From assembly GCA_029884455.1 (NCBI GenBank), contig JAOUHU010000017.1, forward strand, positions 1-50,955: a stretch of DNA of 50,955 nucleotides, read 5' to 3'. The position numbers were made by a program, and so were the translations under genes. The stretch comes from Gammaproteobacteria bacterium. Lineage in GTDB: Bacteria > Pseudomonadota > Gammaproteobacteria > Steroidobacterales > Woeseiaceae. Positions 8,302 through 17,905 of this stretch are shown here, in pieces (position 1 is the first letter of the stretch; every line of letters starts with the position of its first letter). The notes under the pieces are model-generated. The model was not told where the DNA came from. It did no database searches and saw only the letters and a program-made list of their open reading frames with translations.

Positions 8302-9326
8302 ACGCTCGCAAAATGCTGTCGCAGGCGTTGTAGAAATGCGGCCGCGTTACCGTTATCGATCGCTGCGGCCGCAAGCTCGAGACCCTCGCGTGCGTTTTTC
8401 GCCGTACCCTGTACCTCGAGTACCAGCGAAGTGCCCAGCAACAAGGCGTCGCGATGTGCGCCCCGGTCCTCGCCACTGAACACGCGCCTGAGCTCCGCTG
8501 CATTGTGCGCCGCATCGCCACCAGTCAGCTCGGTCGCCGCACAACGCCTTAAACCATAGTCTTCCGGGGTGCGCCGCGTCTCGCTTACTTTGCCCGGCCG
8601 CACATCGAGCAACACGAACTCACCCACCGGCGTTGCCTCGTCCCAGCCCGGTTCGCCGTGGACGACAAAGGCACGCTCGATCGGCATGCCTGCGAGCGCA
8701 TCAGCCATCAGCCGTGCGGCGGACAAGCTCCACGCACCAATAAGCTGGAACGGTGGCGTGGCGGGATTGCTCAGCGGCCCGAGCATATTGAATACGGTAC
8801 GCACGCCCATCGCGGTGCGCACCGGCATGATCGCTTTCATTGCCGGGTGGTAGGCCGGCGCGAACAGGAACGTAAACCCGGTAGCCTCAAGACAGGCGAC
8901 CGCCTGCGTTGCGTCCAGTGGCAGTTTTACGCCGAGGCACTCGAGCATGTCGGCGCTGCCGGACTTGCTGGAAATGGAACGATTGCCGTGCTTGACCACG
9001 CGGGCACCGGCCGCGGCCGCGAGCAGGCCCGTGCCGGTGGAAATATTCAGGCTGCCCGAGCCATCACCGCCGGTGCCCACGGTATCCACGGTTGGCGCGC
9101 CCGGCGGGATCTCGGGCCGTAGCGCGAGCTCGCGCATCGCGATTGCAAAACCGCGAATCTCGTCGGCAGTTTCACCCTTTGCACGCAACCCGGCCAGGAA
9201 TGCGCCGGCCATCGCGGCCGGCATGTCGCCGGCAGCGAGGTTCAGCATCAGGGCATGCGCCTGCGCTTCGGACAAGTGCTCGCCGCGCAGCAGTGCATCG
9301 AGCTCGGCGCTGAATCCGCTTTTCAT
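8298..9326 (-). CDS. trpD: Anthranilate phosphoribosyltransferase
   Basis: 342 residues, the usual family length. It transfers phosphoribose from PRPP to anthranilate. The PRPP-binding [14 protein letters not shown] loop, [17 protein letters not shown] and [16 protein letters not shown] are visible. It is a stand-alone protein, separate from the glutamine amidotransferase TrpG, with which its start overlaps by 4 nt. Confidence 0.98.
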   Translation of the reverse strand: MKSGFSAELDALLRGEHLSEAQAHALMLNLAAGDMPAAMAGAFLAGLRAKGETADEIRGFAIAMRELALRPEIPPGAPTVDTVGTGGDGSGSLNISTGTGLLAAAAGARVVKHGNRSISSKSGSADMLECLGVKLPLDATQAVACLEATGFTFLFAPAYHPAMKAIMPVRTAMGVRTVFNMLGPLSNPATPPFQLIGAWSLSAARLMADALAGMPIERAFVVHGEPGWDEATPVGEFVLLDVRPGKVSETRRTPEDYGLRRCAATELTGGDAAHNAAELRRVFSGEDRGAHRDALLLGTSLVLEVQGTAKNAREGLELAAAAIDNGNAAAFLQRLRQHFASV

Positions 9327-9889
9327 GCCCGCATCCGCAGGAAGTTGGCCATCAATCGCGGGCCATCGGGCGTGAGTACGCTTTCAGGATGAAATTGCAC
9401 ACCCTCGACCGGCAGCTGACGATGCCGTGCGGCCATGATTTCGCCACGCTCTGTTTGCGCGCTGATTTCGAGAGCCGCGGGAAATGATGCATGTTCGGCG
9501 CACAGCGAATGGTAGCGTCCGACCTCGAACGGTTGTGGCAGCCCGGCGAAAATGGTTTTGCCATCGTGCGTCGCCATCGAGGTCTTGCCGTGCATGAGTC
9601 GCTCGGCACGTACCACCTTGCCACCGAAGTGTGTGACCAGGCACTGGTGGCCGAGGCAGACACCGAGGATCGGGATCGAATCCGCAAACGCCGCAATCAT
9701 GGCAATCGACACGCCGGCGTCTTCGGGCCTGCCGGGTCCCGGCGAAATGACCAGGTGTGTTGGTTGCATCGCGCGCGCCTCGTCGACCGTAATCTTGTCG
9801 TTGCGATGCACGCTGATCTCGGCACCCAGTGCTGCAAATGCCTGCACCAGGTTGTAGGTGAAGGAATCGTAATTGTCTATCAGCAACAT
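9323..9889 (-). CDS. trpG: Anthranilate synthase glutamine amidotransferase subunit
   Basis: 188-residue class I amidotransferase supplying ammonia to TrpE. The nucleophile is the cysteine of GVCLGHQCL, and the histidine/glutamate pair is in [10 protein letters not shown]; the N-terminal [13 protein letters not shown] is diagnostic. ATG 9889 matches the usual family start; an in-frame GTG at 9895 adds two residues and would overlap the trpE stop. A PabA role alongside TrpG is possible but not shown by sequence. Confidence 0.96.
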   Translation of the reverse strand: MLLIDNYDSFTYNLVQAFAALGAEISVHRNDKITVDEARAMQPTHLVISPGPGRPEDAGVSIAMIAAFADSIPILGVCLGHQCLVTHFGGKVVRAERLMHGKTSMATHDGKTIFAGLPQPFEVGRYHSLCAEHASFPAALEISAQTERGEIMAARHRQLPVEGVQFHPESVLTPDGPRLMANFLRMRA

Positions 9890-9894
9890 GCGCA

Positions 9895-11280
9895 CTACAG
9901 ACCCTCCCCGGCCATTTCGAGTGCGCGGCGCAGAATCGCGCTCTTTGCCAGCACTTCGCGATATTCATTCTCCGGGACCGAATCAGCGACGATACCGGCG
10001 CCCGCCTGGAAACTGTACTCGTCGCCGGAAAAAACCAGCGTACGAATAGTTATTGCCTGGTCCATGTCACCGCTCAGACCGAAGTAACCGGCCGTGCCGG
10101 CATACAGGCCACGCCCGACCGTTTCCAGTTCCTCGATGATCTCCATGGCGCGGACTTTTGGTGCACCGACCAGTGTGCCTGCAGGAAAACTCGCGGCGAA
10201 CAGATCGAACTGGTCAAAACCACTCGCAAGTTTTCCCTGCACACCACTGACTATATGCATCACGTGGCTGTAGCGTTCGATCGCACGGTAGGGTTCGACG
10301 TGCACCGTGCCGGCCGTTGCAACACGCCCAAGATCGTTGCGCGCGAGATCGACAAGCATGACGTGCTCGGCCGCTTCCTTGGGATCAGCCAGCAACGCGG
10401 CGGCATTCGCTCGGTCCTCGTCACTGTCTCTGCCGCGCGGCAAAGTGCCGGCAATCGGCCGCAGTGACGCGCAGTCGCCGTTGAGCTTCACCAGCGCCTC
10501 GGGCGAGGAGCCGACAACGCGGAGATCACCAAACTCGAGAAAGAACATGTACGGCGATGGATTCAACAATCGCAATGCGCGGTAGACCTCGAACGGCGCG
10601 ACGTTCGAGCGGCCGCGAAACAGCACTGACATGACGATCTGGTAGATGTCGCCGGCGGCAATGTATTCCTTGCAGGCGGCTACCCGCCGGCAAAATTCCT
10701 GCTCCGAGAAACTTGCCTCGGGCGGCGTGGTTGTGACGACGCTGTTGCCGTTCGGCACGGCGCCGCGCATCAGCCGGATCACCTCGCTGCGTAACGCCTT
10801 GCGCTCCGCCTCGGGGCCATCGTGCAGCAATGCGACGCGACGGGTCAGGTGGTCGAATACCAGCAATGATGCCGGCGCCACGAACGCGGCATCGGGGATA
10901 TGGCTCTGCGCCTGCGTGTCGCGAGGCAGTTTTTCGAACAGCCGCACCACGTCGTATCCGGAGACACCGACCAGGCCTCCCGCGAACGGCAGTTCTGCAA
11001 CCTCGGGGCCGGGCCGCGGCGCGGCGGCCAGTGCTGCACGCAGTGCGTCGAGGTATTGCCGCTGATCGAGCGGCCGTGCGCGCGTTGCGCCGTTAATGTG
11101 CAGGCCGCCCCGATCCATGCGTACTTCGAGCGCATCACCGAAACCCAGGAATGAATAGCGCGCGAGACGTTCACCACCCTCGACGCTTTCGAGCAGGAAG
11201 CGTGGCCGCAATGCGCCGAGCTTCAGATAGGCCGAGACCGGCGTATCCAGATCAGCTGCGATGTCGAATGGTGCTTGCAT
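9895..11280 (-). CDS. trpE: Anthranilate synthase component I
   Basis: 461-residue chorismate-binding enzyme producing anthranilate from chorismate and ammonia delivered by TrpG. The tryptophan feedback-inhibition motif LLES occurs near the N-terminus (FLLESVEGG). Chorismate-binding segments include [38 protein letters not shown] and the final [13 protein letters not shown] 11280 is chosen: it matches family starts and lies after the attenuator, about 80 nt beyond the leader-peptide stop. First structural gene of trpEGDCFBA, so both transcription attenuation and enzyme feedback inhibition are indicated. Confidence 0.97.
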   Translation of the reverse strand: MQAPFDIAADLDTPVSAYLKLGALRPRFLLESVEGGERLARYSFLGFGDALEVRMDRGGLHINGATRARPLDQRQYLDALRAALAAAPRPGPEVAELPFAGGLVGVSGYDVVRLFEKLPRDTQAQSHIPDAAFVAPASLLVFDHLTRRVALLHDGPEAERKALRSEVIRLMRGAVPNGNSVVTTTPPEASFSEQEFCRRVAACKEYIAAGDIYQIVMSVLFRGRSNVAPFEVYRALRLLNPSPYMFFLEFGDLRVVGSSPEALVKLNGDCASLRPIAGTLPRGRDSDEDRANAAALLADPKEAAEHVMLVDLARNDLGRVATAGTVHVEPYRAIERYSHVMHIVSGVQGKLASGFDQFDLFAASFPAGTLVGAPKVRAMEIIEELETVGRGLYAGTAGYFGLSGDMDQAITIRTLVFSGDEYSFQAGAGIVADSVPENEYREVLAKSAILRRALEMAGEGL

Positions 11281-11302
11281 TTTTATGTCTCGCGCACGCA
11301 AT

Positions 11303-11338
11303 AAAAAAGCCCACCCCCACAACGGCGGAGATGGGCTC
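11303..11338 (-). terminator. trp attenuator (intrinsic terminator)
   Basis: On the minus strand AGCCCA (11337-11332) pairs with TGGGCT (11313-11308) around a G/C-rich loop region and is followed by a run of six U. It lies between the leader-peptide stop and trpE. Upstream GGCGG/GGCU segments can pair with the AGCCC...CCGCC strand to form the competing antiterminator. Confidence 0.85.
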
Positions 11339-11361
11339 TGGTATTTGTGCTCAGCTACAGG

Positions 11362-11424
11362 TCAGCCAGCCGCCCTCTCCTTATAAGGCTGCCAGGACCA
11401 GTCATTGTGCCACCGAGCAATCAT
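11362..11424 (-). CDS. trpL: trp operon leader peptide, three Trp codons
   Basis: 20-codon reading frame ending in TGA, too short for routine gene calling. Tryptophan is at positions 5, 9 and 11 (RWHNDWSW), three Trp codons within seven. It is followed by an intrinsic terminator and trpE, which is the architecture of ribosome-mediated trp attenuation: stalling at the Trp codons when charged tRNA-Trp is scarce should favour the antiterminator. No Shine-Dalgarno precedes the ATG, and the predicted promoter places +1 at the A of the ATG, so the leader may be leaderless. Confidence 0.88.
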   Translation of the reverse strand: MIARWHNDWSWQPYKERAAG

Positions 11425-11430
11425 GGCCGG

Positions 11431-11459
11431 AGTATCCCCGGCGGCCCCATACAGGTCAA
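11431..11459 (-). promoter_or_regulatory. Predicted sigma-70 promoter of the trp operon
   Basis: On the minus strand a -35 box TTGACC (11459-11454), a 17-nt spacer and a -10 box GATACT (11436-11431). A 6-nt discriminator then leads to the trpL ATG at 11424. The match to consensus is five of six and four of six with ideal spacing. Confidence 0.65.
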
Positions 11460-11486
11460 CGGTTACGCCTGAAACCCAAGTCGCGG

Positions 11487-13325
11487 TCAGAGCTGGTACA
11501 TCATGGGCAGGATCAGCGAAAAACCCAGCCACATGATGATGGTCAGCGGGATGCCAACCCGCAGGAAGTCGCTCGCCTTGTAGCCGCCGGCACTCAGGAT
11601 CAGGAGGTTTGTCTGGTAGCCGAATGGAGTTGCAAAGCTCATATTGGCACCAAACAGCACCGCGAGAATGAATGGTTCCGGGCTGACCCCAAGCTGCGCG
11701 GCGATGCTCACGCCGATTGGCGTGCCGATCGCGGCGGCCGCGTTGTTTGACACGATATTGGTCATGATCGTCATCAGCAGCAGGAAGGCGCTCAGTATCA
11801 TCGGTGTCGGCAATGCCGCCGCGGCATCCACAAAGTTGAACGCGATATAGTTCGCCATACCGGTACCGACCAGCGCTTTGCCAAGCGCCAGCGCCGCGAC
11901 GATGATCATGACGACCGGAATGGACAGCGCGCTGCTCGCGTCACTCCAGCTTAAACTGCCAGTCGCAATCATCAGCCCGAGCCCAAGCACAGCCGCGACC
12001 GAAATCGGCAGGATGCCCAGCGCGGCCGTCAGGATCACGAAACCCATGATGGTCAGCGCACGCTTGGCATGGTGCGTGCGCGGCAGATCCGTCGTGCCGT
12101 CGAGCACCAGCATCGAGCCGCTGTCCTTCAGCATGTTGATCGACTCGCGTGAGCCCTGCACCAGCAACACGTCGCCAGCGCGCAGCCGAATCATGTTCAG
12201 GTCGCCGGTGACCTGCGAATTTGGTGCGCGTGCACGATGCAATGCCAGTGGCATCAGGCCGTAGCTGGCGCTGAAGCGGGCCGCCGCCAGGCTGCGCAGG
12301 TGCAGCGGCGAGCCGCGTGTGACGACAACCTCGGCGAGCTGCTGGCCCTCCGCGCGCAACGGCGTCTGCTCGTCAATCGGATGTTCGAGATCAGTGGCAT
12401 TGAACAGTGTTGCACCCAGCACCTGTTCGTAGTGCTTGAGGTTTTCGGGCGAGTCCTTGACGAACAAGCGATCGCCGGGCAGCAGCTTTACGGACGGCAA
12501 CTTGGCGAGAAACAGCGACTCGCCGCGCTGGATCTTGTCGATGCGCAGTCCATCGGCCTTCGCCAGCACCTCCGACAGGCTCATTCCGTCTGCTGCACCG
12601 CCTTCCTTGACGTGCAACTGTGCGCTGAACACGCGTGGCGAGGTGTCGCCCATCGGCGGTGTACGATCGGGAATCAGGCGCGGCGCGACCAGCCACAGAA
12701 ACAGGATCGCAATGCCGCCGATAATAACCACCGGCAGCGCCCATTCGAACATGGAAAACCGGTGCGCCGGATTCAGGTCCTGCGCAATACCGACCACCAG
12801 CAAGTTGGTCGATGTACCAATGGTGGTCGACATACCGCCGATGATCGTGGCGAGGCCCATCGGCAACATGACTTCAGTGACCGGAAACTTGGAGCGCAAG
12901 GATGCGCCGACCAGAATCGGCATCAGCAACACGACAATCGGCGTGTTGTTCATGAAAGCACTCAGCGCAGCGCCGGCAACGAGGGTAACCAGCAGTGCCA
13001 TCACCGGCCATGTGGCCCAGGCACGACCGACGATATTCGCAAGCGGTTGCAAGGCACCTGTTGTCTCCAGCGCTTTGCCGACCATCATCAGGGCGCAGAT
13101 GGCGATCAGCGCCTCACTGCCAAAGCCGGCAAAGAAATCCACCGCGCCGAGCCTCGAACCGGCTGCGGTTTCGTAGGGGAAGATCGTGAAACCGAACATC
13201 AGGATGATCAGGATCGCGAGCGACGACGATTCCAGCGGAATCTGGTCGCGCGTGAAGAGAAACAGGGCGATGACAGTCAGAATCAGGACGGCGATTCCGT
13301 GAGCATCAGGAGTGATTGGCTGCAA
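11487..13325 (-). CDS. SLC13/DASS-type anion transporter with two TrkA-C domains
   Basis: About 612 residues. Inner-membrane transporter of the divalent anion:Na+ symporter superfamily (dicarboxylates or sulfate cannot be told apart here). Two hydrophobic halves flank a cytoplasmic block at about residues 210-380 carrying two TrkA-C-like regulatory domains (KLLPGDRLFVKDSPENL, IRLRAGDVLLVQGSRE). Family signatures are NNTPIVVLLMPI, TIGTSTNLLV, SNNAAAAIGTPIG and FATPFGYQTN. There is no ATG at the expected N-terminus: TTG 13325 is chosen because GAGGG lies 6 nt upstream, with TTG 13328 next to it. Same strand and 40 nt after the unknown gene at 13366-14547. Confidence 0.88.
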   Translation of the reverse strand: MQPITPDAHGIAVLILTVIALFLFTRDQIPLESSSLAILIILMFGFTIFPYETAAGSRLGAVDFFAGFGSEALIAICALMMVGKALETTGALQPLANIVGRAWATWPVMALLVTLVAGAALSAFMNNTPIVVLLMPILVGASLRSKFPVTEVMLPMGLATIIGGMSTTIGTSTNLLVVGIAQDLNPAHRFSMFEWALPVVIIGGIAILFLWLVAPRLIPDRTPPMGDTSPRVFSAQLHVKEGGAADGMSLSEVLAKADGLRIDKIQRGESLFLAKLPSVKLLPGDRLFVKDSPENLKHYEQVLGATLFNATDLEHPIDEQTPLRAEGQQLAEVVVTRGSPLHLRSLAAARFSASYGLMPLALHRARAPNSQVTGDLNMIRLRAGDVLLVQGSRESINMLKDSGSMLVLDGTTDLPRTHHAKRALTIMGFVILTAALGILPISVAAVLGLGLMIATGSLSWSDASSALSIPVVMIIVAALALGKALVGTGMANYIAFNFVDAAAALPTPMILSAFLLLMTIMTNIVSNNAAAAIGTPIGVSIAAQLGVSPEPFILAVLFGANMSFATPFGYQTNLLILSAGGYKASDFLRVGIPLTIIMWLGFSLILPMMYQL

Positions 13326-13365
13326 CAACTGCCCTCGTTTTGGCTGTCCGGCACCGTATCCTAGT

Positions 13366-14547
13366 TCATATTTGCTCCGCAAACAGATTTCGTGCGTCCT
13401 TGCGCTCCAGAACCGCCCAGGCGCGGTGGTGGAAGTGTTTGAATTTATTGATATTCCATGATCGCAAGCACGGCGGCTCAGGAAACGCACACACGTCGGC
13501 GTATTCGAGCAGCGGCAACAGATCAGCATAGCGGCCATCGGCGCCGTGCCGCGATGGAAATACCGACCAGGGTGAAATTGCGAGCAGGTTGCGATGGCGC
13601 ACCGCGGAAAATTGCAGCGCCTTTTGCCAGCGCGCGTGCCAGTCGGGGCCATGTTCGCCGTCTGTCATTTTGAGCGCAGGTGCCGGCTGGATCAGCGCCG
13701 CGAGTTGCCGCGAGTAATCGTTCACAACGCTGCGCACATCGTGCAGGATGTTGCCGAGTTCCTGCAGGGCGTAAAAGCAACCCGGATCCAGCCCGCGCAA
13801 CAGCGCCAGGTCGCCGATACCGGTAATCGAAATGGCCAGGCGGCGATTCAGCCAGGCATCATGACGCATCGCGGCCGTCGGCCAGTTTGCCTTGTCGTGC
13901 AGGGATTCACCGAGTTCAATGCAGGCACGCAGTGCCGCGTGCAAGGCAAAATTATCGAGTTCGCCAGCCGCGTTCGCGTAGTCGGTCAAACAGACCTGCA
14001 TTGGAATCCAGGCCGTACCGGTTGGCACCTGCAAACCGAACGGCGGCAGGATGCCGCAAGCATTTTCGGATGGCAGCAACGGGCACGGTGATGACACCAC
14101 GGGTGCGATCGCCATGCGCACCAGCCCGCTGGTGCGCAGCTCCCAGCACTGCAGCCAGAAGCTGTCCTGTTGCCGCCGCCGCACAGTGTCTGTAGCCGGT
14201 GGCGTCAATGCACTGCCGAGCAACAGGTACACCGGGCCCGGGCCAAGCACTTCGCAACGTCGCAACCATGCCTGCTGCGGGTGCATGGTGGCATCGATGG
14301 CAATTGAGAGGCTTGCCGGATCGGCCCTTGCGGCGTCAAGCGCCGAACGCAGCACCGCGCAAGTTGCGCCGAACACCGTTTCCGCCAGTGCGCTGTCACC
14401 AAGCTGTGCCACGGTGACCGATAACGGCAGTCGCTGCGCCAGCACGTCGAAAACCTGCTCGCACACCCGCTCGGCCGCGGCGGTGCTGGCCAGAGTCTCT
14501 ATTGCGTGCACCCTGAGCGACGCACCTGCCTGGGAAGCTGCTTGCAT
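13366..14547 (-). CDS. Unknown protein with a ribonucleotide-reductase-like segment
   Basis: 393-residue soluble-looking protein with no signal peptide or membrane span. I do not recognise a named family. The stretch at about residues 205-275, with LDNFALHAALRACIELGE, then RRLAISITGIGDLALL, resembles the region of class I/II ribonucleotide reductase large subunits that reads roughly LDNVID...R.IGLGVMGLADLL. The other RNR landmarks (finger-loop Cys, NxE radical-site block, TSCPD tail) are not apparent, so catalysis is unlikely. ATG 14547 is chosen over GTG 14553. It is upstream of, and probably co-transcribed with, the SLC13-type transporter, which gives little functional hint. Confidence 0.7.
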   Translation of the reverse strand: MQAASQAGASLRVHAIETLASTAAAERVCEQVFDVLAQRLPLSVTVAQLGDSALAETVFGATCAVLRSALDAARADPASLSIAIDATMHPQQAWLRRCEVLGPGPVYLLLGSALTPPATDTVRRRQQDSFWLQCWELRTSGLVRMAIAPVVSSPCPLLPSENACGILPPFGLQVPTGTAWIPMQVCLTDYANAAGELDNFALHAALRACIELGESLHDKANWPTAAMRHDAWLNRRLAISITGIGDLALLRGLDPGCFYALQELGNILHDVRSVVNDYSRQLAALIQPAPALKMTDGEHGPDWHARWQKALQFSAVRHRNLLAISPWSVFPSRHGADGRYADLLPLLEYADVCAFPEPPCLRSWNINKFKHFHHRAWAVLERKDARNLFAEQI

Positions 14548-14645
14548 TGCCACAGTTTCAGTACTGCGTGGAAATACCGCAGCTCATCAATCTGGGCAGC
14601 TCGATGAGTTTTTGCTATTGTCGCCCGACCTGAAGGACCCCGCCG

Positions 14646-15128
14646 ATGCCCAGCTTTGACGTAGTAAGTGATTTCGACTCGCATGAGGCGCAGAACGGTA
14701 TTGACCAGGCGAACCGCGAGGTCAATACACGCTTCGACTTCAAGGGCAGCGGCGCGAAATTCGAGCTCGACGACGAGGTCATCACGCTCACCTCGCAGTC
14801 AGATTTCCAACTGCAACAAATGCGCGACATCCTGCACCAGAAGCTAGCCAAGCGCGGCATCGACCTGGCCTGCCTCGAAGAGCGCGCGCCGGAGACCGTC
14901 GGCAAGGAAAGGCGCCAGATCATGACCTTGCGGCGTGGTATCGATGCCGAGCTTGCGAAGAAACTGGTAAAGCAGGTAAAGACCAGCAAGCTCAAGGTGC
15001 AGGCCGCCATCCAGGGCGACAAGCTGCGCATCAGCGGCAAGAAACGCGATGACCTGCAGGCGGCAATCGCCTTTTTGAAAGAAACTCACACGGGTCTGCC
15101 GTTGCAGTACGAAAATTTTCGCGACTAG
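14646..15128 (+). CDS. yajQ: YajQ-family nucleotide-binding protein
   Basis: 160 residues, the standard YajQ length. It begins MPSFDVVSDFD and contains NREVNTRFDFKGS, the IDLACLEERAPE segment and the C-terminal GKKRDDLQAAIAFLK helix, all typical of the two-lobe YajQ fold. Some members bind cyclic di-GMP and act with transcription factors (established for Xanthomonas), which may relate to the GGDEF protein at 2.3 kb. Followed after about 60 nt by ppc on the same strand. Confidence 0.95.
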   Translation: MPSFDVVSDFDSHEAQNGIDQANREVNTRFDFKGSGAKFELDDEVITLTSQSDFQLQQMRDILHQKLAKRGIDLACLEERAPETVGKERRQIMTLRRGIDAELAKKLVKQVKTSKLKVQAAIQGDKLRISGKKRDDLQAAIAFLKETHTGLPLQYENFRD

Positions 15129-15191
15129 GCGATTCAAACCAGCTCCAGCATGAATATCGGGATACATAAATCCTTGCGCCGCCAGGACATC

Positions 15192-17888
15192 ATGTTCGAA
15201 GACAAGGACCAGGCCCTGCGCGACGATGTGCGAACGCTGGGCGCCATGGTTGGCGACCTGATTCGCGACCAGGGCGGCGAGGAGTTGTTCGAGTTTGTCG
15301 AGAATGCGCGGCAGCGGTCCATACGCCGGCGCGAGGAAAACGAACGGCCGGGTGAGGATCTCGCGGCGCTGGTCAAGGGTCTCGATGCAAAAATGGCACT
15401 GCAGGTCATCCGCAGCTTTTCCACCTATTTTCAAATGGCGAATACCGCCGAGAAAGTGCACCGCATCCGCAGGCGCCGCGAATACCTGCTCGAAGAGGGC
15501 CACTATCAGCCGGGTGGCTTCGAGGACACGCTGGTGAAGTTGAAAGCAGCGGGCCTCACCGCGCAGGACCTGCAGGAATTGCTCAACACCCTGCTTATCG
15601 AACCGGTATTTACGGCGCACCCGACCGAACCGACGCGGCGCACGATGCTGCGCAAGGAACAGAACATCGTCAAGAACCTGGTTGAGCTGCTCAACCCGAC
15701 CATGACGGCGCAGGAAAAACACGTCGCCTACGAAAACATCCGCCTGCTTATTACCACCGGCTGGCAAACCGACGAACACCCGCCCGAGCAGATGACCGTT
15801 GCCGATGAGCTTGAACACGTGCTGTTCTTCCTCACCGATGTCCTGTATCGGGCCATGCCGCCGTTCTACGAGGACATGGAAAATGCGGTCAGGCGCATTT
15901 ACGGCGACGATGTGAAAATCGACATCCCGGTGCTGGCACGGTTTGCCTCCTGGGTCGGCGGCGACATGGATGGCAACCCGAACGTGAATGCCAAGACCAT
16001 CCGCAGCACGCTGGCACGGCAGCGCTCGCTGGTTCTCGACCTTTATTATAAAGAGTGTTCGTCGCTGGCCGAGAAACTCAGCCAGGCCCGGCAGAATGTC
16101 AAAATCGATGCCGCGATCGACGAGCGTATCGAACAATATCGCATTGTATTTCCACAGGCGTTTCACGCTGTGCCTGCGCGGCACCGCGACATGCCTTACC
16201 GCGTACTGCTGCGCCTCATACAACAGCGATTGCAGTCCACCTATGACGATGATGTGTATCCGTACGAAAAAGTCGCGCAGTTCCGCGACGATATTCGGCT
16301 GATTGCGGGCAGCCTGCAGCGTAACAAGGGTGAACACGCGGGCCTGTTCGCGGTGCGCCGCCTGTTGCGCCGCATTGATACTTTCGGCTTCCACCTGGCG
16401 ACGCTCGATGTACGCCAGGACGCTGAGGTTCATCGCGAAGTCATCGGTGAGTGCCTTGGCATCGACGACTGGCTCAAATGGAGCATTGCCGATCGAACCA
16501 GGCGCATTGTTGAGGCGCTGGAGCAGCGCGAAGGTGTACCGGATGTTCTCAGTACGCAGGCGCGCAAGACGCTGGCGGTTTTCCAGGCAATCGCATCCTG
16601 TCGGCGGCGCTACGGTGGCGCAGCGATCGGACCTTTTATTGTCAGCATGACACGAGGTGCGGACGATATTCTCGCAGTGCTGCTGCTCGCCCACTGGGGC
16701 GGTCTGCACACCAAGCACGGCAATGTGCCGCTCGATATCGCGCCGCTCCTGGAGACCGTTGACGACCTGCAAAACGGTCCCGACATCCTGACTACGATGC
16801 TTACCACCGGGCTGTACAAGGAACATCTCGCAGGCCGCGACAACAGCCAGATGGTCATGATCGGCTATTCCGACAGTAACAAGGACAGCGGCCTCGCCGC
16901 GGCACGCTGGGCGCTGCAGAACGCGCAGCTTACCTTGCTGCAAGCGGTCGCCGCGCGCGGCATCAAGCTGACCCTGTTCCATGGCCGCGGCGGCACCATC
17001 AGCCGCGGTGGCAGCAAGACGCATGTTGCGGTGCTCGGCTCCCCGCCCGGCACCGTCAACGGCCACCTGCGCGTTACCGAGCAGGGTGAAATCATCAATG
17101 AGAAGTACGGACTGCGAGGCATCGCGCTACGCACGCTGGAACAGGTAACCGGATCGGTTGCGCTGGCCACGGCACTGCCGACACACCGCGGCAATGACAT
17201 GCCAGAGTGGCACCAGATGATGGACGTGATTGCCGCAAGCAGTCGCGACGAGTATCAGAAGCTCGTTTATGAGAACCCACGGTTCTATGCGTACTTTCGA
17301 GATGCAACGCCGATCGACCTGATCGAGCGCATGCGTATCGGTTCACGGCCGTCGGCGCGCCGCAGCCAATCCGGCATCGGCGACCTGCGTGCGATCCCCT
17401 GGGTATTTTCCTGGACCCAGGCACGTTGCGTCCTGCCGGGCTGGTATGGGATTGGCTCGGGACTGCAGCAGGCCGTGGAGGTGTTCGGTGAAGCTGCGAT
17501 TCGCGAGATGTTGCTGGAGTGGTACTTTATGCGCGCGCTGACCGCAGACGCTGAAATGGTACTTGCCAAGGCCGATCTCGGTATCGCCAAGTTGTATTCG
17601 GAACTTGCCGGCGACTTACACGAGGAGTTTTTCCCGATCATCGAACGCGAGTTCGAACTGACACAGAACCTGATCCTGGACTTCTCCGGACACACTGCAT
17701 TGCTCGAGGGCGATGTGACCTTGCAGCGCGCGATCATGTTGCGCAACCCCTACGTCGACCCGATGAGCCTGATGCAGATTGATCTGCTGGCACGCTGGCG
17801 CGCATCGGGGCGCACGGACCCCGAGTTATTCGCGGCGTTGCTCGCGAGTGTCAACGGCATCGCGCAGGGTTTGCAGAACACCGGGTAG
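15192..17888 (+). CDS. ppc: Phosphoenolpyruvate carboxylase
   Basis: About 898 residues. Anaplerotic enzyme forming oxaloacetate from PEP and bicarbonate. Diagnostic segments are FTAHPTEPTRRTM (catalytic histidine), GGDMDGNPNV, SYSDSNKD-like YSDSNKDSG, FHGRGGTISRGG, VTEQGE and the conserved QNTG C-terminus. Full length. ATG 15192 has AGGA five nt upstream and gives the usual N-terminus (DQALRDDVRTLG); an in-frame ATG at 15150 would add 14 residues. Confidence 0.97.
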   Translation: MFEDKDQALRDDVRTLGAMVGDLIRDQGGEELFEFVENARQRSIRRREENERPGEDLAALVKGLDAKMALQVIRSFSTYFQMANTAEKVHRIRRRREYLLEEGHYQPGGFEDTLVKLKAAGLTAQDLQELLNTLLIEPVFTAHPTEPTRRTMLRKEQNIVKNLVELLNPTMTAQEKHVAYENIRLLITTGWQTDEHPPEQMTVADELEHVLFFLTDVLYRAMPPFYEDMENAVRRIYGDDVKIDIPVLARFASWVGGDMDGNPNVNAKTIRSTLARQRSLVLDLYYKECSSLAEKLSQARQNVKIDAAIDERIEQYRIVFPQAFHAVPARHRDMPYRVLLRLIQQRLQSTYDDDVYPYEKVAQFRDDIRLIAGSLQRNKGEHAGLFAVRRLLRRIDTFGFHLATLDVRQDAEVHREVIGECLGIDDWLKWSIADRTRRIVEALEQREGVPDVLSTQARKTLAVFQAIASCRRRYGGAAIGPFIVSMTRGADDILAVLLLAHWGGLHTKHGNVPLDIAPLLETVDDLQNGPDILTTMLTTGLYKEHLAGRDNSQMVMIGYSDSNKDSGLAAARWALQNAQLTLLQAVAARGIKLTLFHGRGGTISRGGSKTHVAVLGSPPGTVNGHLRVTEQGEIINEKYGLRGIALRTLEQVTGSVALATALPTHRGNDMPEWHQMMDVIAASSRDEYQKLVYENPRFYAYFRDATPIDLIERMRIGSRPSARRSQSGIGDLRAIPWVFSWTQARCVLPGWYGIGSGLQQAVEVFGEAAIREMLLEWYFMRALTADAEMVLAKADLGIAKLYSELAGDLHEEFFPIIEREFELTQNLILDFSGHTALLEGDVTLQRAIMLRNPYVDPMSLMQIDLLARWRASGRTDPELFAALLASVNGIAQGLQNTG

Positions 17889-17905
17889 CTTCGAGAAACT
17901 TTTGC

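Noticed and set aside
14844..17066. Long minus-strand reading frame (740 codons) opposite yajQ and ppc
   Set aside because: Shadow of the codon bias of ppc; the plus strand encodes a full phosphoenolpyruvate carboxylase.
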